Notes: generated by a model from the letters alone, not told the origin. Shown: positions 1 to 10,858, counted from the stretch's first letter. The stretch: DNA of 64,000 nt from Pandoraea sputorum (GCF_000814845.2 NZ_CP010431.2:5208001-5272000); one strand, 5' to 3'. Numbers and translations: made by a program.

Positions 1-2
1 CG

Positions 3-554
3 AAGGTCTCAGCTTCGATGCATAGCTCTGCGTCGGTCGAGACCGGCGGCAGCACCACGCGTCGCGCCACCGATTCGACCTACCGTCTCATTCCGAGCGC
101 CAACCTGTCGCAAGTCTTCACGTCGACGTTCGCGAAGGCAGGCTTCAAGGTCAACGAAGCGGCACTGGTTGAGCCGTACACCGGCGGGCAGTTCAAGGTC
201 GCCAACGTCGAGAACGACTACAAGAGCGGCATGGATCTGAAGCCTGCAACGCTCGCGTCGATGGTCAATGGCATGCGCGTGGCGAAGATGGCCTACATCG
301 CGCTGGGCACGCTCGACGTCGGCCTCGCCGACCGCGATCCGAACTCCGGCCTGATGCGCGTGGCCGTCACGGTCAACGCGAAGCTGCTCGACATCGGTCA
401 GACCATTCCCGACACCGTGGCGTCGGTCGGCCCCGTGCAATACGCCGGTACCGGCCCGACGGAAGAAGAAGCGCGTACCAATGCGCTGCGTCTTGCCGCC
501 AACAACGCCTCACGCGAGTTGACCAGCCAGATCACCAATCTCAGCTTGCGTTAA
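3..554 (+). CDS. Partial conserved hypothetical protein (C-terminal part)
   Basis: The reading frame is open to the left edge, so the true start lies outside the window; an in-frame ATG at 18 is only an internal methionine. The visible 184 or so residues are soluble and of mixed composition, with no membrane segment and no catalytic motif that I recognise. The middle reads as alternating strands and helices, and the end (EEEARTNALRLAAN) resembles the helix seen in envelope proteins of the CsgG/FlgT/LPP20 kind, where a repeated alpha/beta unit ends this way. It is followed after 50 bases by an exported protein and then by a lipoprotein on the same strand, suggesting a small operon for an envelope structure. 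This assignment is inference; function unknown. Confidence 0.5.
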   Translation, partial: KVSASMHSSASVETGGSTTRRATDSTYRLIPSANLSQVFTSTFAKAGFKVNEAALVEPYTGGQFKVANVENDYKSGMDLKPATLASMVNGMRVAKMAYIALGTLDVGLADRDPNSGLMRVAVTVNAKLLDIGQTIPDTVASVGPVQYAGTGPTEEEARTNALRLAANNASRELTSQITNLSLR

Positions 555-604
555 TTGCACGACTCACTAATCCGTTTCATTCATCCCCTGTGGAGAAGAC
601 GTTC

Positions 605-1255
605 ATGAAGAAGATCATTGCCTGCGCCGTTGCAGCTGCATTCGTTGGTGTTTCGGGCGCTGCGTACGCGCAGTTCGGCGGCCTGACCAGCCTGGTCGGC
701 GGCGGCAGCAAGTCGGACAGCTCGGTGGACCTGAGCGGCCAGCAAGCCGCACTCGTGAAGAACTATGTCGCCGCTAACGTCGACGTGCTCAACGCGAACG
801 CCAAGATGGGCGAAGCGCTGGGTCTGAAGACGCAAGCCGAGCAGGCCGCTGCTGTCGTGGCGCAACTGTCGTCGGGTTCGACGCAGGATAAGGATTCGGC
901 GTCGAAGGCCGTGAACGCCGTGGGCGACACGAGCGGCGCCATTGCAGCGAAGCTCAAGGAAAAGCCGGTGCTCGACGACGCTTCGAAGAAGACCTTCGCA
1001 CAGGGCCTCGGCCACCTCGCGCTGGGCATGGTGCACTACGCCGGCATGCGTAACGACGTCACGTCGATGGGCACGAACATGAAGAGCGCATCGCCGATGG
1101 CGCTGACGTCGCTGGGCGGCGCAGCCTACGTCGTGTCGAACTTCCCGGGTTCGGTCACGGAAGCGGGCAAGGCGCTCAAGAACGCCATCGACTTCGCGCG
1201 CAGCAACGGCATCGAAGTGCCGTCGGACGCCACGAAGGCCCTCGCCGCGCTGTAA
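605..1255 (+). CDS. Exported protein of unknown function
   Basis: The 216-residue protein starts with a clear Sec signal peptide (MKKIIACAVAAAF ... AYA, cleavage near residue 22-23). The ATG at 605 was chosen because it gives a compact signal peptide and has GGAG about ten bases upstream; an in-frame GTG at 590 would add five residues. The mature part is rich in Ala, Ser and Lys with long predicted helices and a glycine-rich stretch just after the signal (SLVGGGSKSD). No cysteine and no catalytic motif is visible. It lies between the partial gene on the left and the lipoprotein at 1289, with a 33-base gap, and is probably co-transcribed with both. Periplasmic location is inferred. Confidence 0.6.
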   Translation: MKKIIACAVAAAFVGVSGAAYAQFGGLTSLVGGGSKSDSSVDLSGQQAALVKNYVAANVDVLNANAKMGEALGLKTQAEQAAAVVAQLSSGSTQDKDSASKAVNAVGDTSGAIAAKLKEKPVLDDASKKTFAQGLGHLALGMVHYAGMRNDVTSMGTNMKSASPMALTSLGGAAYVVSNFPGSVTEAGKALKNAIDFARSNGIEVPSDATKALAAL

Positions 1256-1288
1256 TCACGGCAAGCCGACACCACACATAACAACGAC

Positions 1289-2716
1289 ATGATGCGTAAA
1301 TCGCTCACGGGGGCCCTGGTGGCCCTCTTTTTTATGGCTGGCTGCTCCGAAAAGGCGGCTGACACTTCTCAGGCGCAAGCGCCTGCCTCGGCAACGTCCG
1401 CTGCCGCCCCTGTGCCGGACGTCGGCAAGGTCGAGACCGAAAAGGTGACGGCCTCGGGCTTCGGCGACACCGCTGGCGAAGCCACGACGGAAGCCATGAA
1501 ACTCGCGCTGTTGCAGGTCAACGGCGCGGTCGTGCAGGCGCAGAGCGTCGTCGCCAAGTACGGCCTCGACGTCAGCCTTGGTCAGGATTCGGCATCGCTG
1601 CGTGCGAACGCCTTTGCCGAAGTCGTCGCGCAGCGTTCGGGCGGCGTGATTCAGCACCTGCGCGTGTTGAGTCTCGATGAACCCGGCGTGCTCAACAAGC
1701 GCTTCAAAGCCACCATCGAAGCCGACATCGCGAAGTTCAAGCCGTCTGCAGACATGCAGAAGCTGAAGGTCGTCGTCGGGCCGGTGCTGTTTGCGCAGGA
1801 TCGTCTGCCGATGGGCGACATCGCTGTGCCGTCGAGCGAAGTGGCGGCTGTGCTGCGTCAACGCGTGAGCGACGCGCTGGTGCAGACTGGACGCTTCGCC
1901 GTGCTCGATCGCGAGATGAGCCCGGAGATCGAGCATGAACTGGACATCATCGCGTCTGGCCAAGCCCCGAGCGCAGAACTGACGAAGCTCTCGCAGGCAG
2001 CCAGCGCCGATCTGGTGTGGAGTGCGCGAGTGAGTGCGTTCAACTACACGCGTATGGCCCGCCAGTTGCGCACGAGCGATCGTCAGCTCGTGAGCTATTC
2101 GGGCGGCTGGGCACTCTCGCAGAAGATGGTGAACGTGGCGACGCGTCAGGTCACGGCGGCCGGTTCGCTGAGCAATGCGATGCCCGCGACAGCCCCGACT
2201 ACGCTGAGCAACGGTGTCGACAGCCAGCGCATTCTCACCGAGATGGTCGATCAGGCCAGCAAGGCGATCGTGAGCGCGATTCTGCAGTCGACGTTCCCGA
2301 TCACGGTGCTCGCCCGCGACGGCACCAACGTCGTCGTCAGCCAGGGCGGTCAGGCGCTGCGCGAAGGCGGTCGGTACGCGGTCGTAGCGATGGGCAACGA
2401 GTTCAAGGATCCGCAGACGGGGCAAAGTCTCGGCCGCACCGAGAACCCGTGCTGCGAGCTGGTCGTGGAGCGCGTGACGCAGAACCTGTCGTACGGCCAT
2501 CTGGACAACGTGCGTGCCGGTCTGAATCTCGACACGCTGCCGATTGCCGGTCTTCAGGTGCGCGGCGAGTTGGCAGGACGTCCTGCACAAGCGTCGCAGC
2601 AAGCTACGGCGCAAGCCGGGACGCAGGCCGTAGCAGCAGCGGGTCCGAAGTCGGCAAAGAAGTCCACGCCGTCAGTCGGCGCTCAGGCAGCGCCTGCGCA
2701 GGACGACAAGTGGTAA
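1289..2716 (+). CDS. Putative lipoprotein, CsgG/FlgT-like envelope protein
   Basis: The 475-residue product has a lipoprotein signal (MMRKSLTGALVALFFMAGC) with Cys at residue 19 as the predicted lipidation site, followed by a low-complexity Ala/Pro/Ser linker. The folded part contains a segment of the type found in CsgG-like or FlgT-like proteins, where a protomer samples a repeated alpha/beta fold (VSDALVQTGRFAVLDREMSPEIEHELDI). The last 50 residues are again low-complexity Ala/Gln/Lys. It is the last gene of the three-gene exported-protein cluster. A role in an outer-membrane or periplasmic assembly is plausible from the lipobox and the CsgG-like segment but is not proven; no database comparison was possible. 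Confidence 0.55.
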   Translation: MMRKSLTGALVALFFMAGCSEKAADTSQAQAPASATSAAAPVPDVGKVETEKVTASGFGDTAGEATTEAMKLALLQVNGAVVQAQSVVAKYGLDVSLGQDSASLRANAFAEVVAQRSGGVIQHLRVLSLDEPGVLNKRFKATIEADIAKFKPSADMQKLKVVVGPVLFAQDRLPMGDIAVPSSEVAAVLRQRVSDALVQTGRFAVLDREMSPEIEHELDIIASGQAPSAELTKLSQAASADLVWSARVSAFNYTRMARQLRTSDRQLVSYSGGWALSQKMVNVATRQVTAAGSLSNAMPATAPTTLSNGVDSQRILTEMVDQASKAIVSAILQSTFPITVLARDGTNVVVSQGGQALREGGRYAVVAMGNEFKDPQTGQSLGRTENPCCELVVERVTQNLSYGHLDNVRAGLNLDTLPIAGLQVRGELAGRPAQASQQATAQAGTQAVAAAGPKSAKKSTPSVGAQAAPAQDDKW

Positions 2717-2889
2717 GACGCCACGCCCGTCGCATTCGTCCGATATGACGGTGCGCAGCGACGGCGTATAAGCGTTTCCCGGAAGGGCTGAAGCGGCGAT
2801 GGCCGTCCGTCACGCGACGCGAGTAAAATCCGCAACGCGTATGGCTGGCGATCGTCGCCGCTTCCGCAGTTTTGACGGGACACACTCTC

Positions 2890-3354
2890 ATGAAGAAAGC
2901 AGTCGCGCTGGCGCTGATGCTCGCCGCGAGTTGGGCCCATGCCGAGAAGATCGGCGATGTCAGCACCGCATTCAAGTTCGTCGGGCCGGATCACAAGATC
3001 GTCGTCGACGCGTACGACGATCCCAAGGTAAAAGGCGTGACCTGCTATGTCTCGCGCGCCAAGACCGGCGGCCTCAAGGGCATGGTCGGACTCGCCGAGG
3101 ACAAGGCCGAGGCGTCGATTGCGTGCCGTCCAGTCGGTCCGATCTCCTTCACCGGCCCGCTCCCCAAGGAAGAAGAAGTCTTCTCCGAAGGGCTGTCGCC
3201 CCTGTTCAAGAAGCTGCGCATCGTGCGCATGGTCGACAAGGCGCGCAATACGCTCGTCTATCTCACCTACTCCGACAAGCTCATCGACGGCTCGCCGCAA
3301 AACAGCGTCACCGCCGTGCCGGTAGATCGTGCAACGCAGATTCCGATGAAGTGA
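2890..3354 (+). CDS. creA: CreA family protein
   Basis: The product is a 154-residue exported protein with a signal peptide (MKKAVALALMLAASWAHA). The mature part matches CreA closely by eye: the E. coli protein has the same landmarks, namely the N-terminal IGDVSTAFK-type strand, GPDHKIVVDAYDDP, VTCYVSRAKTGG, GLAEDKAEASI, and the ending YSDKLIDGSPQNSVTAVPV. The molecular function of CreA is not known; despite the historical label catabolite regulation protein it is a periplasmic protein. The ATG at 2890 was preferred over an in-frame TTG at 2872 because it begins the signal peptide directly. The gene converges with the AcoR-type regulator on the other strand, 45 bases away. Confidence 0.9.
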   Translation: MKKAVALALMLAASWAHAEKIGDVSTAFKFVGPDHKIVVDAYDDPKVKGVTCYVSRAKTGGLKGMVGLAEDKAEASIACRPVGPISFTGPLPKEEEVFSEGLSPLFKKLRIVRMVDKARNTLVYLTYSDKLIDGSPQNSVTAVPVDRATQIPMK

Positions 3355-3399
3355 TGCTCGCGACGGCCCGCGCAGACGTCGACGCTGCGCTGCGCGATG

Positions 3400-5349
3400 T
3401 CACCCGCGCAGCAACCCGAAGCGCCTGAGCTTGCGATACAGCGTGTTGCGGCTCACGCCGAGCCGTCGCGCTGCGGCGCTCACCTGGCCCTGACATGCGT
3501 CGAGCGCCGCACGCAGCGCCTGCCGCTCCGCCGCTTCCAGCGGTGCTTCGGTCAATCCGTCGGCCGGTGAATCGGACGGTGAAACATCCGTCATTGCGAT
3601 GTCCGCTTCGCGTAGTTCGTCCGGCAGATCGTCGACGGTGACGACGCCATTCTCGCTGAGCGCCACCAGCGTCCGAATGACACTGCGCAGCTGACGCACA
3701 TTCCCCGGCCACGTGTGATGACACAACCGGTCGAGCGCAGCGGGCGTCACATGCACGGCGGGGCCATGACCCATTGATTCTGCCTGCGCGAATAGCCGCC
3801 GAATCACCTCGGCCTTGTCCTCGCGCTCGCGAAGCGGCGGTACGGTGACTTCGAGCCCGCTCAGGCGATAAAGCAGATCCTCGCGAAACAGTCGTTCGTC
3901 GATACGCGCGTAGAGATCGCGATGCGTGGCACTCAGCACGCGAATGTCCAGCGGCACCGGCTCTCCACCGCCCAGCGGCGACACCATCCGGTCCTCCAGC
4001 ACCCGCAGCAACCGCGTTTGCATCGCGAACGGCATGTCGCCGATCTCGTCGAGAAACAACGTGCCGCCATTCGCCTGCCACAGCTTGCCCGCCATCCCTT
4101 CCTTGCGCGCACCGGTGAAGCTGCCGCCGACATAGCCGAACAACTCGCTTTCGATCAGCGACTCGGGAATCGCCGCACAATTGAGTGCGACGAACGGTCC
4201 GCCCGAACGTGCGCTCGCCGCGTGCACTGCGCGTGCGAACACTTCTTTACCACTGCCCGTTTCACCGCGAATCAGCACGGGCACGTCGTGCGCGAAGACG
4301 CGGCAGGCCTTTGAGAACGCACGCGCCAGCGTGGGGTCGGAGAACGGCTGCGTGACAACTTCCGGCGCAGGGCGCGACACACTGGGCGCACGCCGGAGTA
4401 CGCGCGCTGGCGCGCGCAGCATCGCCAGCAACGACTCACCGGCGTTCGCACCGGTATTGGCGTGCAGCGGCCAGCAGGCGCTCGGCGACGGATGCGCCCG
4501 CGCGAGCAGGGCGTCGAGCGTCTGCACGAACCATCGATCGACGCGCGTGCCCACCAGCGCGTCGCGCGTCACCCCAAGACAATTCAATGCGCTTTGATTG
4601 GCGGCGAGCACGTGCCCCGCATCGTCGAACGCGAGCAACGCCTGCGCGAATCCGCCGAGATGGTCCGCCTGCTCCTGCCATTGCAGCAGCCATTCGTCGC
4701 GATAGTGCTGAAAGAAATACTCGCTCTCGACGACCTTCGCCGACAGGTTGACGAGCGCCAGCGTATGAAACTGACTCTGACGCGTCAGATCCGTACTGGT
4801 AGACGACACATCGATCACCGCCAGCAGATCGCCCTGCGGGGCGAACACCGGACTCGCCGTGCAAGTGAGCGGCGTATGCAGTGCGCGAAAGTGGTCCTGC
4901 TGACAGATGATGACGGGCGCGCGCTCGACGGCGCACGTCCCGATGCCGTTGGTCCCCTCGCAAGACTCGCTCCAGTCCGCGCCCGGCCACAGCCCGGCGC
5001 GATGGAAGTCGTCGCGGGTGCCGTCATGCAGACGCGAGTCGACGATCACGCCGTCCGGGGCCGTGAGCAACACGGCCTGGCGCGGGTTCATCAACTGACG
5101 TTGCAGACGTTCCAGCACCGGAATGGAAACGTTGCGCAGGCGTTCCATCGCGCTGCGGCGTTCGCGCAATTGCGAGGATTCGAGCACGCGCGGCGCCATG
5201 CGCGCGCCCGGGTCGAGCGCGTGCGTGTCGAGACAGCGCCGCCACGAACTGGCGATGTTCGGGTCGGTCGCCACCGAACCCGATGGCAAATGGCCCTGCG
5301 CGACGTTCAGCACACGGCGTGCGTGTGCGGCTTGCGTACTGGCTGGCAT
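3400..5349 (-). CDS. acoR: AcoR-type sigma54-dependent transcriptional activator
   Basis: The 649-residue protein has three parts: an N-terminal GAF-type sensing region (about residues 60-200), a central AAA+ sigma54-interaction domain, and a C-terminal Fis-type helix-turn-helix (AAARRLGVSRNTLYRKL, about 620-645). Visible motifs are Walker A GETGSGKE near 360, the sigma54 contact loop near 407 and Walker B GGTLFLDEIGD near 430. The loop reads GSFTGA instead of the usual GAFTGA, a conservative change. The ATG at 5349 was chosen; a longer frame to 5550 would run into the upstream regulatory region. It is divergent from an aldehyde dehydrogenase with a sigma54 promoter, matching the role of AcoR/ExaE-like activators in alcohol or acetoin oxidation. 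The inducer is not evident. Confidence 0.88.
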   Translation of the reverse strand: MPASTQAAHARRVLNVAQGHLPSGSVATDPNIASSWRRCLDTHALDPGARMAPRVLESSQLRERRSAMERLRNVSIPVLERLQRQLMNPRQAVLLTAPDGVIVDSRLHDGTRDDFHRAGLWPGADWSESCEGTNGIGTCAVERAPVIICQQDHFRALHTPLTCTASPVFAPQGDLLAVIDVSSTSTDLTRQSQFHTLALVNLSAKVVESEYFFQHYRDEWLLQWQEQADHLGGFAQALLAFDDAGHVLAANQSALNCLGVTRDALVGTRVDRWFVQTLDALLARAHPSPSACWPLHANTGANAGESLLAMLRAPARVLRRAPSVSRPAPEVVTQPFSDPTLARAFSKACRVFAHDVPVLIRGETGSGKEVFARAVHAASARSGGPFVALNCAAIPESLIESELFGYVGGSFTGARKEGMAGKLWQANGGTLFLDEIGDMPFAMQTRLLRVLEDRMVSPLGGGEPVPLDIRVLSATHRDLYARIDERLFREDLLYRLSGLEVTVPPLREREDKAEVIRRLFAQAESMGHGPAVHVTPAALDRLCHHTWPGNVRQLRSVIRTLVALSENGVVTVDDLPDELREADIAMTDVSPSDSPADGLTEAPLEAAERQALRAALDACQGQVSAAARRLGVSRNTLYRKLRRFGLLRG

Positions 5350-5487
5350 TGGTCGTCTCCCCCGTGCCGGATGATCTGATGATCTCGTATCGTTCCCGAA
5401 GCATCCCCCATGCGCGAGGCGATTGCAATGCGCTATGTCAATCGGAAAACGCAAAGCGATTGACGGAGGTTCTGACGCGCACGGCGC

Positions 5488-5535
5488 TGTCACAGTCCTG
5501 AGACAACGTGTGCCACGTCGCAGGACACAGGTGTC
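5488..5535. promoter_or_regulatory. Palindromic upstream activator sites (candidate)
   Basis: Two inverted repeats lie 70-115 bases upstream of the sigma54 promoter. One is TGTC-N10-GACA at 5488-5505. The other is a perfect GACAC-AG-GTGTC palindrome at 5524-5535. Tandem dyads at this distance are what an AcoR-family hexamer needs for looping to the promoter. Assignment to the neighbouring activator is inference. Confidence 0.5.
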
Positions 5536-5602
5536 ACGGAATCGGTACACACCGAGCTGTCTCGCATGCCGCCAGGGCGCGTCGTTACGCGAATGGCCGG
5601 GT

Positions 5603-5619
5603 CTGGCCCACGACTTGCT
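5603..5619 (+). promoter_or_regulatory. Sigma54 (-24/-12) promoter of the aldehyde dehydrogenase gene
   Basis: The sequence CTGGCCCACGACTTGCT carries the -24 TGGC (5604-5607) and -12 TTGC (5615-5618) elements separated by exactly seven bases, the invariant spacing of sigma54 promoters. Transcription would start near 5630, leaving a leader of about 45 bases before the ATG at 5675. The neighbouring activator is of the sigma54-dependent type, which supports the call. Confidence 0.85.
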
Positions 5620-5674
5620 TAGTACCGGCCTGCGCAGCCAACGTCCGCGCTACAACGATATCCGGAGACACAAC

Positions 5675-7195
<1,521 letters not shown>

Positions 7196-7229
7196 GCAGT
7201 CCCTCTAGTCGTATGTGACCTTGCAGTAG

Positions 7230-7271
7230 ATCAAAGACGCATCGCGCAGCGAGTGCGATGCTGTCTTTGAT
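7230..7271 (+). terminator. Hairpin between aldehyde and alcohol dehydrogenase genes
   Basis: A nine-base-pair stem (ATCAAAGAC pairing with GTCTTTGAT) is extended by an inner ATCGC/GCGAT pairing. It begins 35 bases after the aldehyde dehydrogenase stop. There is no T-run, so it could be an intrinsic terminator of weak kind, an mRNA 3' stabiliser or an attenuator that lowers expression of the downstream gene. Confidence 0.5.
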
Positions 7272-7355
7272 GCATGCAAAAGATGATTCTGGACACCCCG
7301 CCGCGCCATTTGCGCGCGGGGAGTGCCCCTCACAGAACAGATAAGGAGCATGACG

Positions 7356-8504
7356 ATGAGCACGACCTTCTTCATTCCCGCCGTCAACATGATGGGCGTG
7401 GGCAGCCTCGACGAAGCGATTGCCGCCCTGCGCCAGTACCATTTCCGCCGCGCCCTGATCGTGACCGATGCCGGTCTCGCAAAAGCGGGCGTAGCCGAGA
7501 AGGTGGCGAAGCTGCTGACTCAGCAGGACATTCAATCGGTCGTCTTCGACGGCGCGAAACCGAACCCGACGGTGAGCAACGTCGAAGCGGGTCTGGCGAT
7601 CCTCAAGCAAAACCAGTGCGACTTCGTGATTTCGTTGGGTGGCGGCTCGCCGCACGACTGCGCGAAAGGGATCGCGCTGTGCGCGACGAACGGCGGTCAT
7701 ATTTCGGAATATGAAGGTGTCGATCAGTCGAAGAAGCCGCAATTGCCGCTCGTCGCGATCAACACCACGGCGGGGACGGCGAGCGAGATGACGCGCTTTT
7801 GCATCATCACGGACGAAAAGCGTCATGTGAAGATGGCCATTGTCGACCGCAACGTCACACCGCTGTTGTCCGTCAACGATCCCGCCCTGATGGCAGCGAT
7901 GCCCAAGGGGCTGACGGCCGCGACCGGCATGGATGCGCTGACGCACGCGACCGAAGCTTACGTGTCGACGGCCGCCACACCGATCACCGACGCGTGCGCG
8001 CTCAAGGCCGTCACGTTGATCTCGCAGAACCTGCGTCGTGCGGTGTCGCACGGCGATGACATGACGGCGCGGGAAAACATGGCGTATGCGCAGTTTCTGG
8101 CGGGCATGGCGTTCAACAACGCGTCGCTCGGCTACGTACACGCGATGGCGCACCAGTTGGGCGGTTTCTACGATCTGCCGCACGGCGTATGCAATGCTGT
8201 CCTGCTGCCGCACGTGGAAGAGTTCAACGCGAGCACCAGCGCGGCGCGTCTGAAAGACATCGCGCAGGCGATGGGCGAGAAGGTTGAAGGGTTGAGCGAC
8301 GAAGAGGGTGCGAAGGTCGCCATCGCGGCGATTCGCCGGTTATCGAAGGACATCGGCATTCCGTCGGGGCTGGCCGAACTCGGTGCGAAGAAGGACGACG
8401 TCCCGACACTCGCCGCCAACGCCATGCAGGACGCCTGCGGGTTCACCAACCCGCGTCGCGCTGAGCAAGCGGAAATCGAAGCGATTTTCCTGCGAGCGTT
8501 CTAA
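7356..8504 (+). CDS. Iron-containing alcohol dehydrogenase (AdhB/group III type)
   Basis: The 382-residue protein belongs to the Fe-dependent alcohol dehydrogenases, which reduce NAD while oxidising primary alcohols. It shows the nucleotide-binding [12 protein letters not shown], the segment [14 protein letters not shown], and the metal-ligand histidines in [26 protein letters not shown]. The ATG at 7356 is preferred: AAGGAG lies seven bases upstream at 7343-7348, whereas the ATG at 7350 is too close and the GTG at 7323 has no ribosome site. It follows the aldehyde dehydrogenase on the same strand, and the two probably act in sequence on an alcohol such as ethanol. Family assignment is firm, the substrate is not. 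Confidence 0.92.
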   Translation: MSTTFFIPAVNMMGVGSLDEAIAALRQYHFRRALIVTDAGLAKAGVAEKVAKLLTQQDIQSVVFDGAKPNPTVSNVEAGLAILKQNQCDFVISLGGGSPHDCAKGIALCATNGGHISEYEGVDQSKKPQLPLVAINTTAGTASEMTRFCIITDEKRHVKMAIVDRNVTPLLSVNDPALMAAMPKGLTAATGMDALTHATEAYVSTAATPITDACALKAVTLISQNLRRAVSHGDDMTARENMAYAQFLAGMAFNNASLGYVHAMAHQLGGFYDLPHGVCNAVLLPHVEEFNASTSAARLKDIAQAMGEKVEGLSDEEGAKVAIAAIRRLSKDIGIPSGLAELGAKKDDVPTLAANAMQDACGFTNPRRAEQAEIEAIFLRAF

Positions 8505-8520
8505 CCGGGCGCTAACAAAG

Positions 8521-8551
8521 AAGGCATCGCCCCGGAACAGGGCGACGCCTT
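8521..8551. terminator. Bidirectional hairpin between convergent genes
   Basis: An imperfect stem pairs AAGGCATCGCCC with GGGCGACGCCTT around a short loop, with one mismatch. It lies between the stop codons of the alcohol dehydrogenase (plus strand) and the lipoprotein gene (minus strand). It has no T-tract on the plus side. Confidence 0.55.
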
Positions 8552-8568
8552 CACGGCCTAACGGTTGT

Positions 8569-9342
8569 TCAGCGCGCGGACTTGAACGATGCCGCAAATT
8601 CGGGCAACTGTGTCAGCAGCGCACTATCGAGACCCTGAACCGCAGTCGGGAGGTCGTCCACCATGCGTGCGTAGGTGTTGTAGTACGGCGCGTCGTGCGG
8701 CAGTTTGGTATGCGTAGACGAGTAAATGACGTCTTTGGCATCCGGCCCGAGAATCTGCACGCTCAATTTGACGGTCCGCATGAATGCAGCAAGAGAACTC
8801 GCGGCGAAATAGTTCTCCGCGAGCGTCGATTGCACATACGCATCCACCTTTTGCTCCGGTGCAGCACCCTCGCGAACGGCCTTGAATTGCTCTGCGGAGA
8901 CTTCCACAACGTTATAGCCCTGGCGACGGAAGACGTCGATCACGCCGTCCGTCACCTTGCGGTTCACCCCTGTGTCACCGACCCGCTGCGTCACAAGCTC
9001 ATCGAAGCTCGCCGTGTTCTTCTCACGATTCGCGTTTCCAACGGCTCCCGCGACGTTAGCCACCGCTGCCACAATCAGGTCCGTCGGCGTAAAACCGATC
9101 ATCCGTGCACTGTCGACCGAATTGGCGCGGTACACCGGTTTTTCGGCCGTGACGACTGCCACGGTCTTCACCGACGCCAGTTTGTCCTTATTCACGACCG
9201 CAGCCGGCGCGCACGCCGACAATATGCCAGCAGCGACGACGCACGCCCCCACCAGTCTGACCCAACCTGCAAGTTCCTTCGTAGCGTTAAGTTTCACGTT
9301 TTGTCCCGATATCTGATCTGTCGTTTTGTATTCGAGGGGCAT
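8569..9342 (-). CDS. Putative lipoprotein of unknown function
   Basis: From the ATG at 9342 the product is 257 residues. A hydrophobic segment ends in the lipobox ILSAC (VRLVGACVVAAGILSAC), so a GTG start at 9297 giving a short conventional signal peptide is also possible. The most upstream ATG at 9387 is unlikely because it lies inside a promoter-like element. The mature protein contains a VKTVAVVTAEKPVYRAN strand, a VTQRVGDTGVNRKVTDGVIDVFRRQGYNVVEVS segment and no catalytic signature. The general look is that of small outer-membrane lipoproteins with a CsgG-like or GNA1162-like core, but I cannot assign a family. Its promoter element is shared with the two-partner secretion operon at 42 kb. 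Confidence 0.55.
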   Translation of the reverse strand: MPLEYKTTDQISGQNVKLNATKELAGWVRLVGACVVAAGILSACAPAAVVNKDKLASVKTVAVVTAEKPVYRANSVDSARMIGFTPTDLIVAAVANVAGAVGNANREKNTASFDELVTQRVGDTGVNRKVTDGVIDVFRRQGYNVVEVSAEQFKAVREGAAPEQKVDAYVQSTLAENYFAASSLAAFMRTVKLSVQILGPDAKDVIYSSTHTKLPHDAPYYNTYARMVDDLPTAVQGLDSALLTQLPEFAASFKSAR

Positions 9343-9377
9343 CGCGCCTGAGTTCTCATCCAGCGAGAATTGCCCCC

Positions 9378-9414
9378 GACAGAGCATTACGGATAATTAC
9401 GCGTGTTTCTTTAG
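9378..9414 (-). promoter_or_regulatory. Promoter-like element shared with the TPS operon, copy 1
   Basis: On the minus strand this reads CTAAAGAAA, eleven variable bases, then ATCCGTAATGCTCTGTC. The same two blocks with the same eleven-base spacer occur at 42352-42388. TAAAG followed about 16 bases later by CCGTAA resembles the -35 and -10 boxes of sigma28 (FliA) promoters (TAAAG-N15-CCGATAA). The position 35-70 bases upstream of the lipoprotein start fits a promoter. The sigma factor is inference. Confidence 0.55.
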
Positions 9415-9431
9415 CTTTCCGATATAAATAT

Positions 9432-10790
9432 TCACGCCGCCGCAGGCACCCCCGGCACCCGCTCACGCCGTTTCATCCGCCACCAGATCAGGATGGCGAC
9501 GAACGCTTCGAGCGCGGCCACGATCCAGAGGCCGCCGTTGAAGCTGCCCGTCGCATCTTTCACGATGCCCAGCAGATAAGGTGAACCGAACCCGGCAAGG
9601 TTTGCCACCGAGTTGATGAACGCCACGCCCATCGCGGCAGCACCGCCCGCGAGATAGGCATTCGGCAACTGCCAGAACACCGGAATCGCGCCCATCGTGC
9701 CGGACACGGCAATCACCAGACACAGGAACGCCGCCACGCCGTTGCTTCCCGCGAACACACCGACGCCCGCCAGTCCGCACGCCCCGATGAAGACCGGGAT
9801 CGCGCAATGCATGCGCGCCTCGCGCCGCTTGTCGGCGCTGTAACCGATGGCGATCTGAAAGATCGCACCGAAGACGTACATCACACCGACGAGCAACCCG
9901 ATATGCAACGGATTCGTCGGACCTAACGCGCGCACGATGGTCGGCGCGAAGAACGAGAGCGTCGCGTTCGCAGCCACGATGCCGAAGTAGATACCCGTGA
10001 GCAGCCACAGCTTCGGGCTGCGCACGGCGAGCATGAAGCTATGCTCGCGTTGCCCCGCGCCCTTGCGGTCGTTGTCCAGATCGGCCTGCAGCACACGCTT
10101 CTCTTGCTCCGACAACCAACTGGCCTGCTCCGGCTTGTCGACGAGGAACCACACGGCCAGCACGCCCGCGAGGACCGTCGGCACCCCTTCGAGCAGAAAC
10201 AGCCATTGCCACCCCGCCCAGCCGTTCACGCCATGCATGCCGTTCAGGATAGCCCCTGCAAGCGGTGCGCCTACCACCGACGACACAGCCGACGCCGAGA
10301 TGAACCACGCAAACGCCTTCGCGCGTCGGTGCGCCGGGAACCAGAACGTCAGGTACAGCAGCACGCCCGGCTGGAAACCCGCCTCGAACGCGCCGAGCAA
10401 AAAGCGCATGACGTAGAAGTAGGCGGGCGAATGCGTGAACATCATGAGCACGCAGATCGTCCCCCAACCCAATGTGATGCGGGCGAGCGTGCGTCGCGCG
10501 CCGATGCGCAACAGCAGCCAGTTGCTTGGGATTTCCAGAAAGAAGTACCCGAGGAAGAAAATGCCCGCGCCGATGCCGTACACCGTCTCGCTGAAGCCGA
10601 GATCCTGCTGCATCTGCAACTTCGCGAAGCCGACGTTCACCCGGTCGATCCACGCGAGCATCCACAGCACGAAGATGAACGGAATGATCCGCCACATGAT
10701 CTTTCGGTAGATGGGATCGAGCATGCGGTCGTCCGGCTTGGCGAACGCGTTTGTGCCGTCGCTCGTACGCGACGTTGGCTGTTGGTTCAT
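9432..10790 (-). CDS. MFS transporter, anion:cation symporter type
   Basis: The 452-residue protein has about 12 membrane segments. The N-terminus (YRKIMWRIIPFIFVLWMLAWIDRVNVGFAKL) is typical of the anion:cation symporter family, whose members import carboxylates such as galactonate, tartrate or phthalate with protons. The start at 10790 was chosen because AGGAGG lies just upstream and the family begins here; upstream in-frame codons lack support. It is the promoter-distal gene of the minus-strand cluster that includes a racemase-like protein, a metallopeptidase and an amidohydrolase, so the substrate is probably a carboxylate linked to that pathway. The exact substrate cannot be read from sequence. 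Confidence 0.88.
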   Translation of the reverse strand: MNQQPTSRTSDGTNAFAKPDDRMLDPIYRKIMWRIIPFIFVLWMLAWIDRVNVGFAKLQMQQDLGFSETVYGIGAGIFFLGYFFLEIPSNWLLLRIGARRTLARITLGWGTICVLMMFTHSPAYFYVMRFLLGAFEAGFQPGVLLYLTFWFPAHRRAKAFAWFISASAVSSVVGAPLAGAILNGMHGVNGWAGWQWLFLLEGVPTVLAGVLAVWFLVDKPEQASWLSEQEKRVLQADLDNDRKGAGQREHSFMLAVRSPKLWLLTGIYFGIVAANATLSFFAPTIVRALGPTNPLHIGLLVGVMYVFGAIFQIAIGYSADKRREARMHCAIPVFIGACGLAGVGVFAGSNGVAAFLCLVIAVSGTMGAIPVFWQLPNAYLAGGAAAMGVAFINSVANLAGFGSPYLLGIVKDATGSFNGGLWIVAALEAFVAILIWWRMKRRERVPGVPAAA

Positions 10791-10858
10791 ATGGCCTCCT
10801 GCTTTGTTTGGTATCGACCGTTGACGTTGGGACGAGCGACGACTATTGACGATTAAGA

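Noticed and set aside
5350..5550. Longer start for the AcoR-type regulator
   Set aside because: The extra residues are not conserved-looking and overlap the upstream activator palindromes; the ATG at 5349 gives a normal AcoR N-terminus.
9343..9387. ATG at 9387 as start of the lipoprotein
   Set aside because: It lies inside the shared promoter-like element and would put a hydrophilic stretch of 40 or more residues before the signal peptide; starts at 9342 or 9297 fit better.
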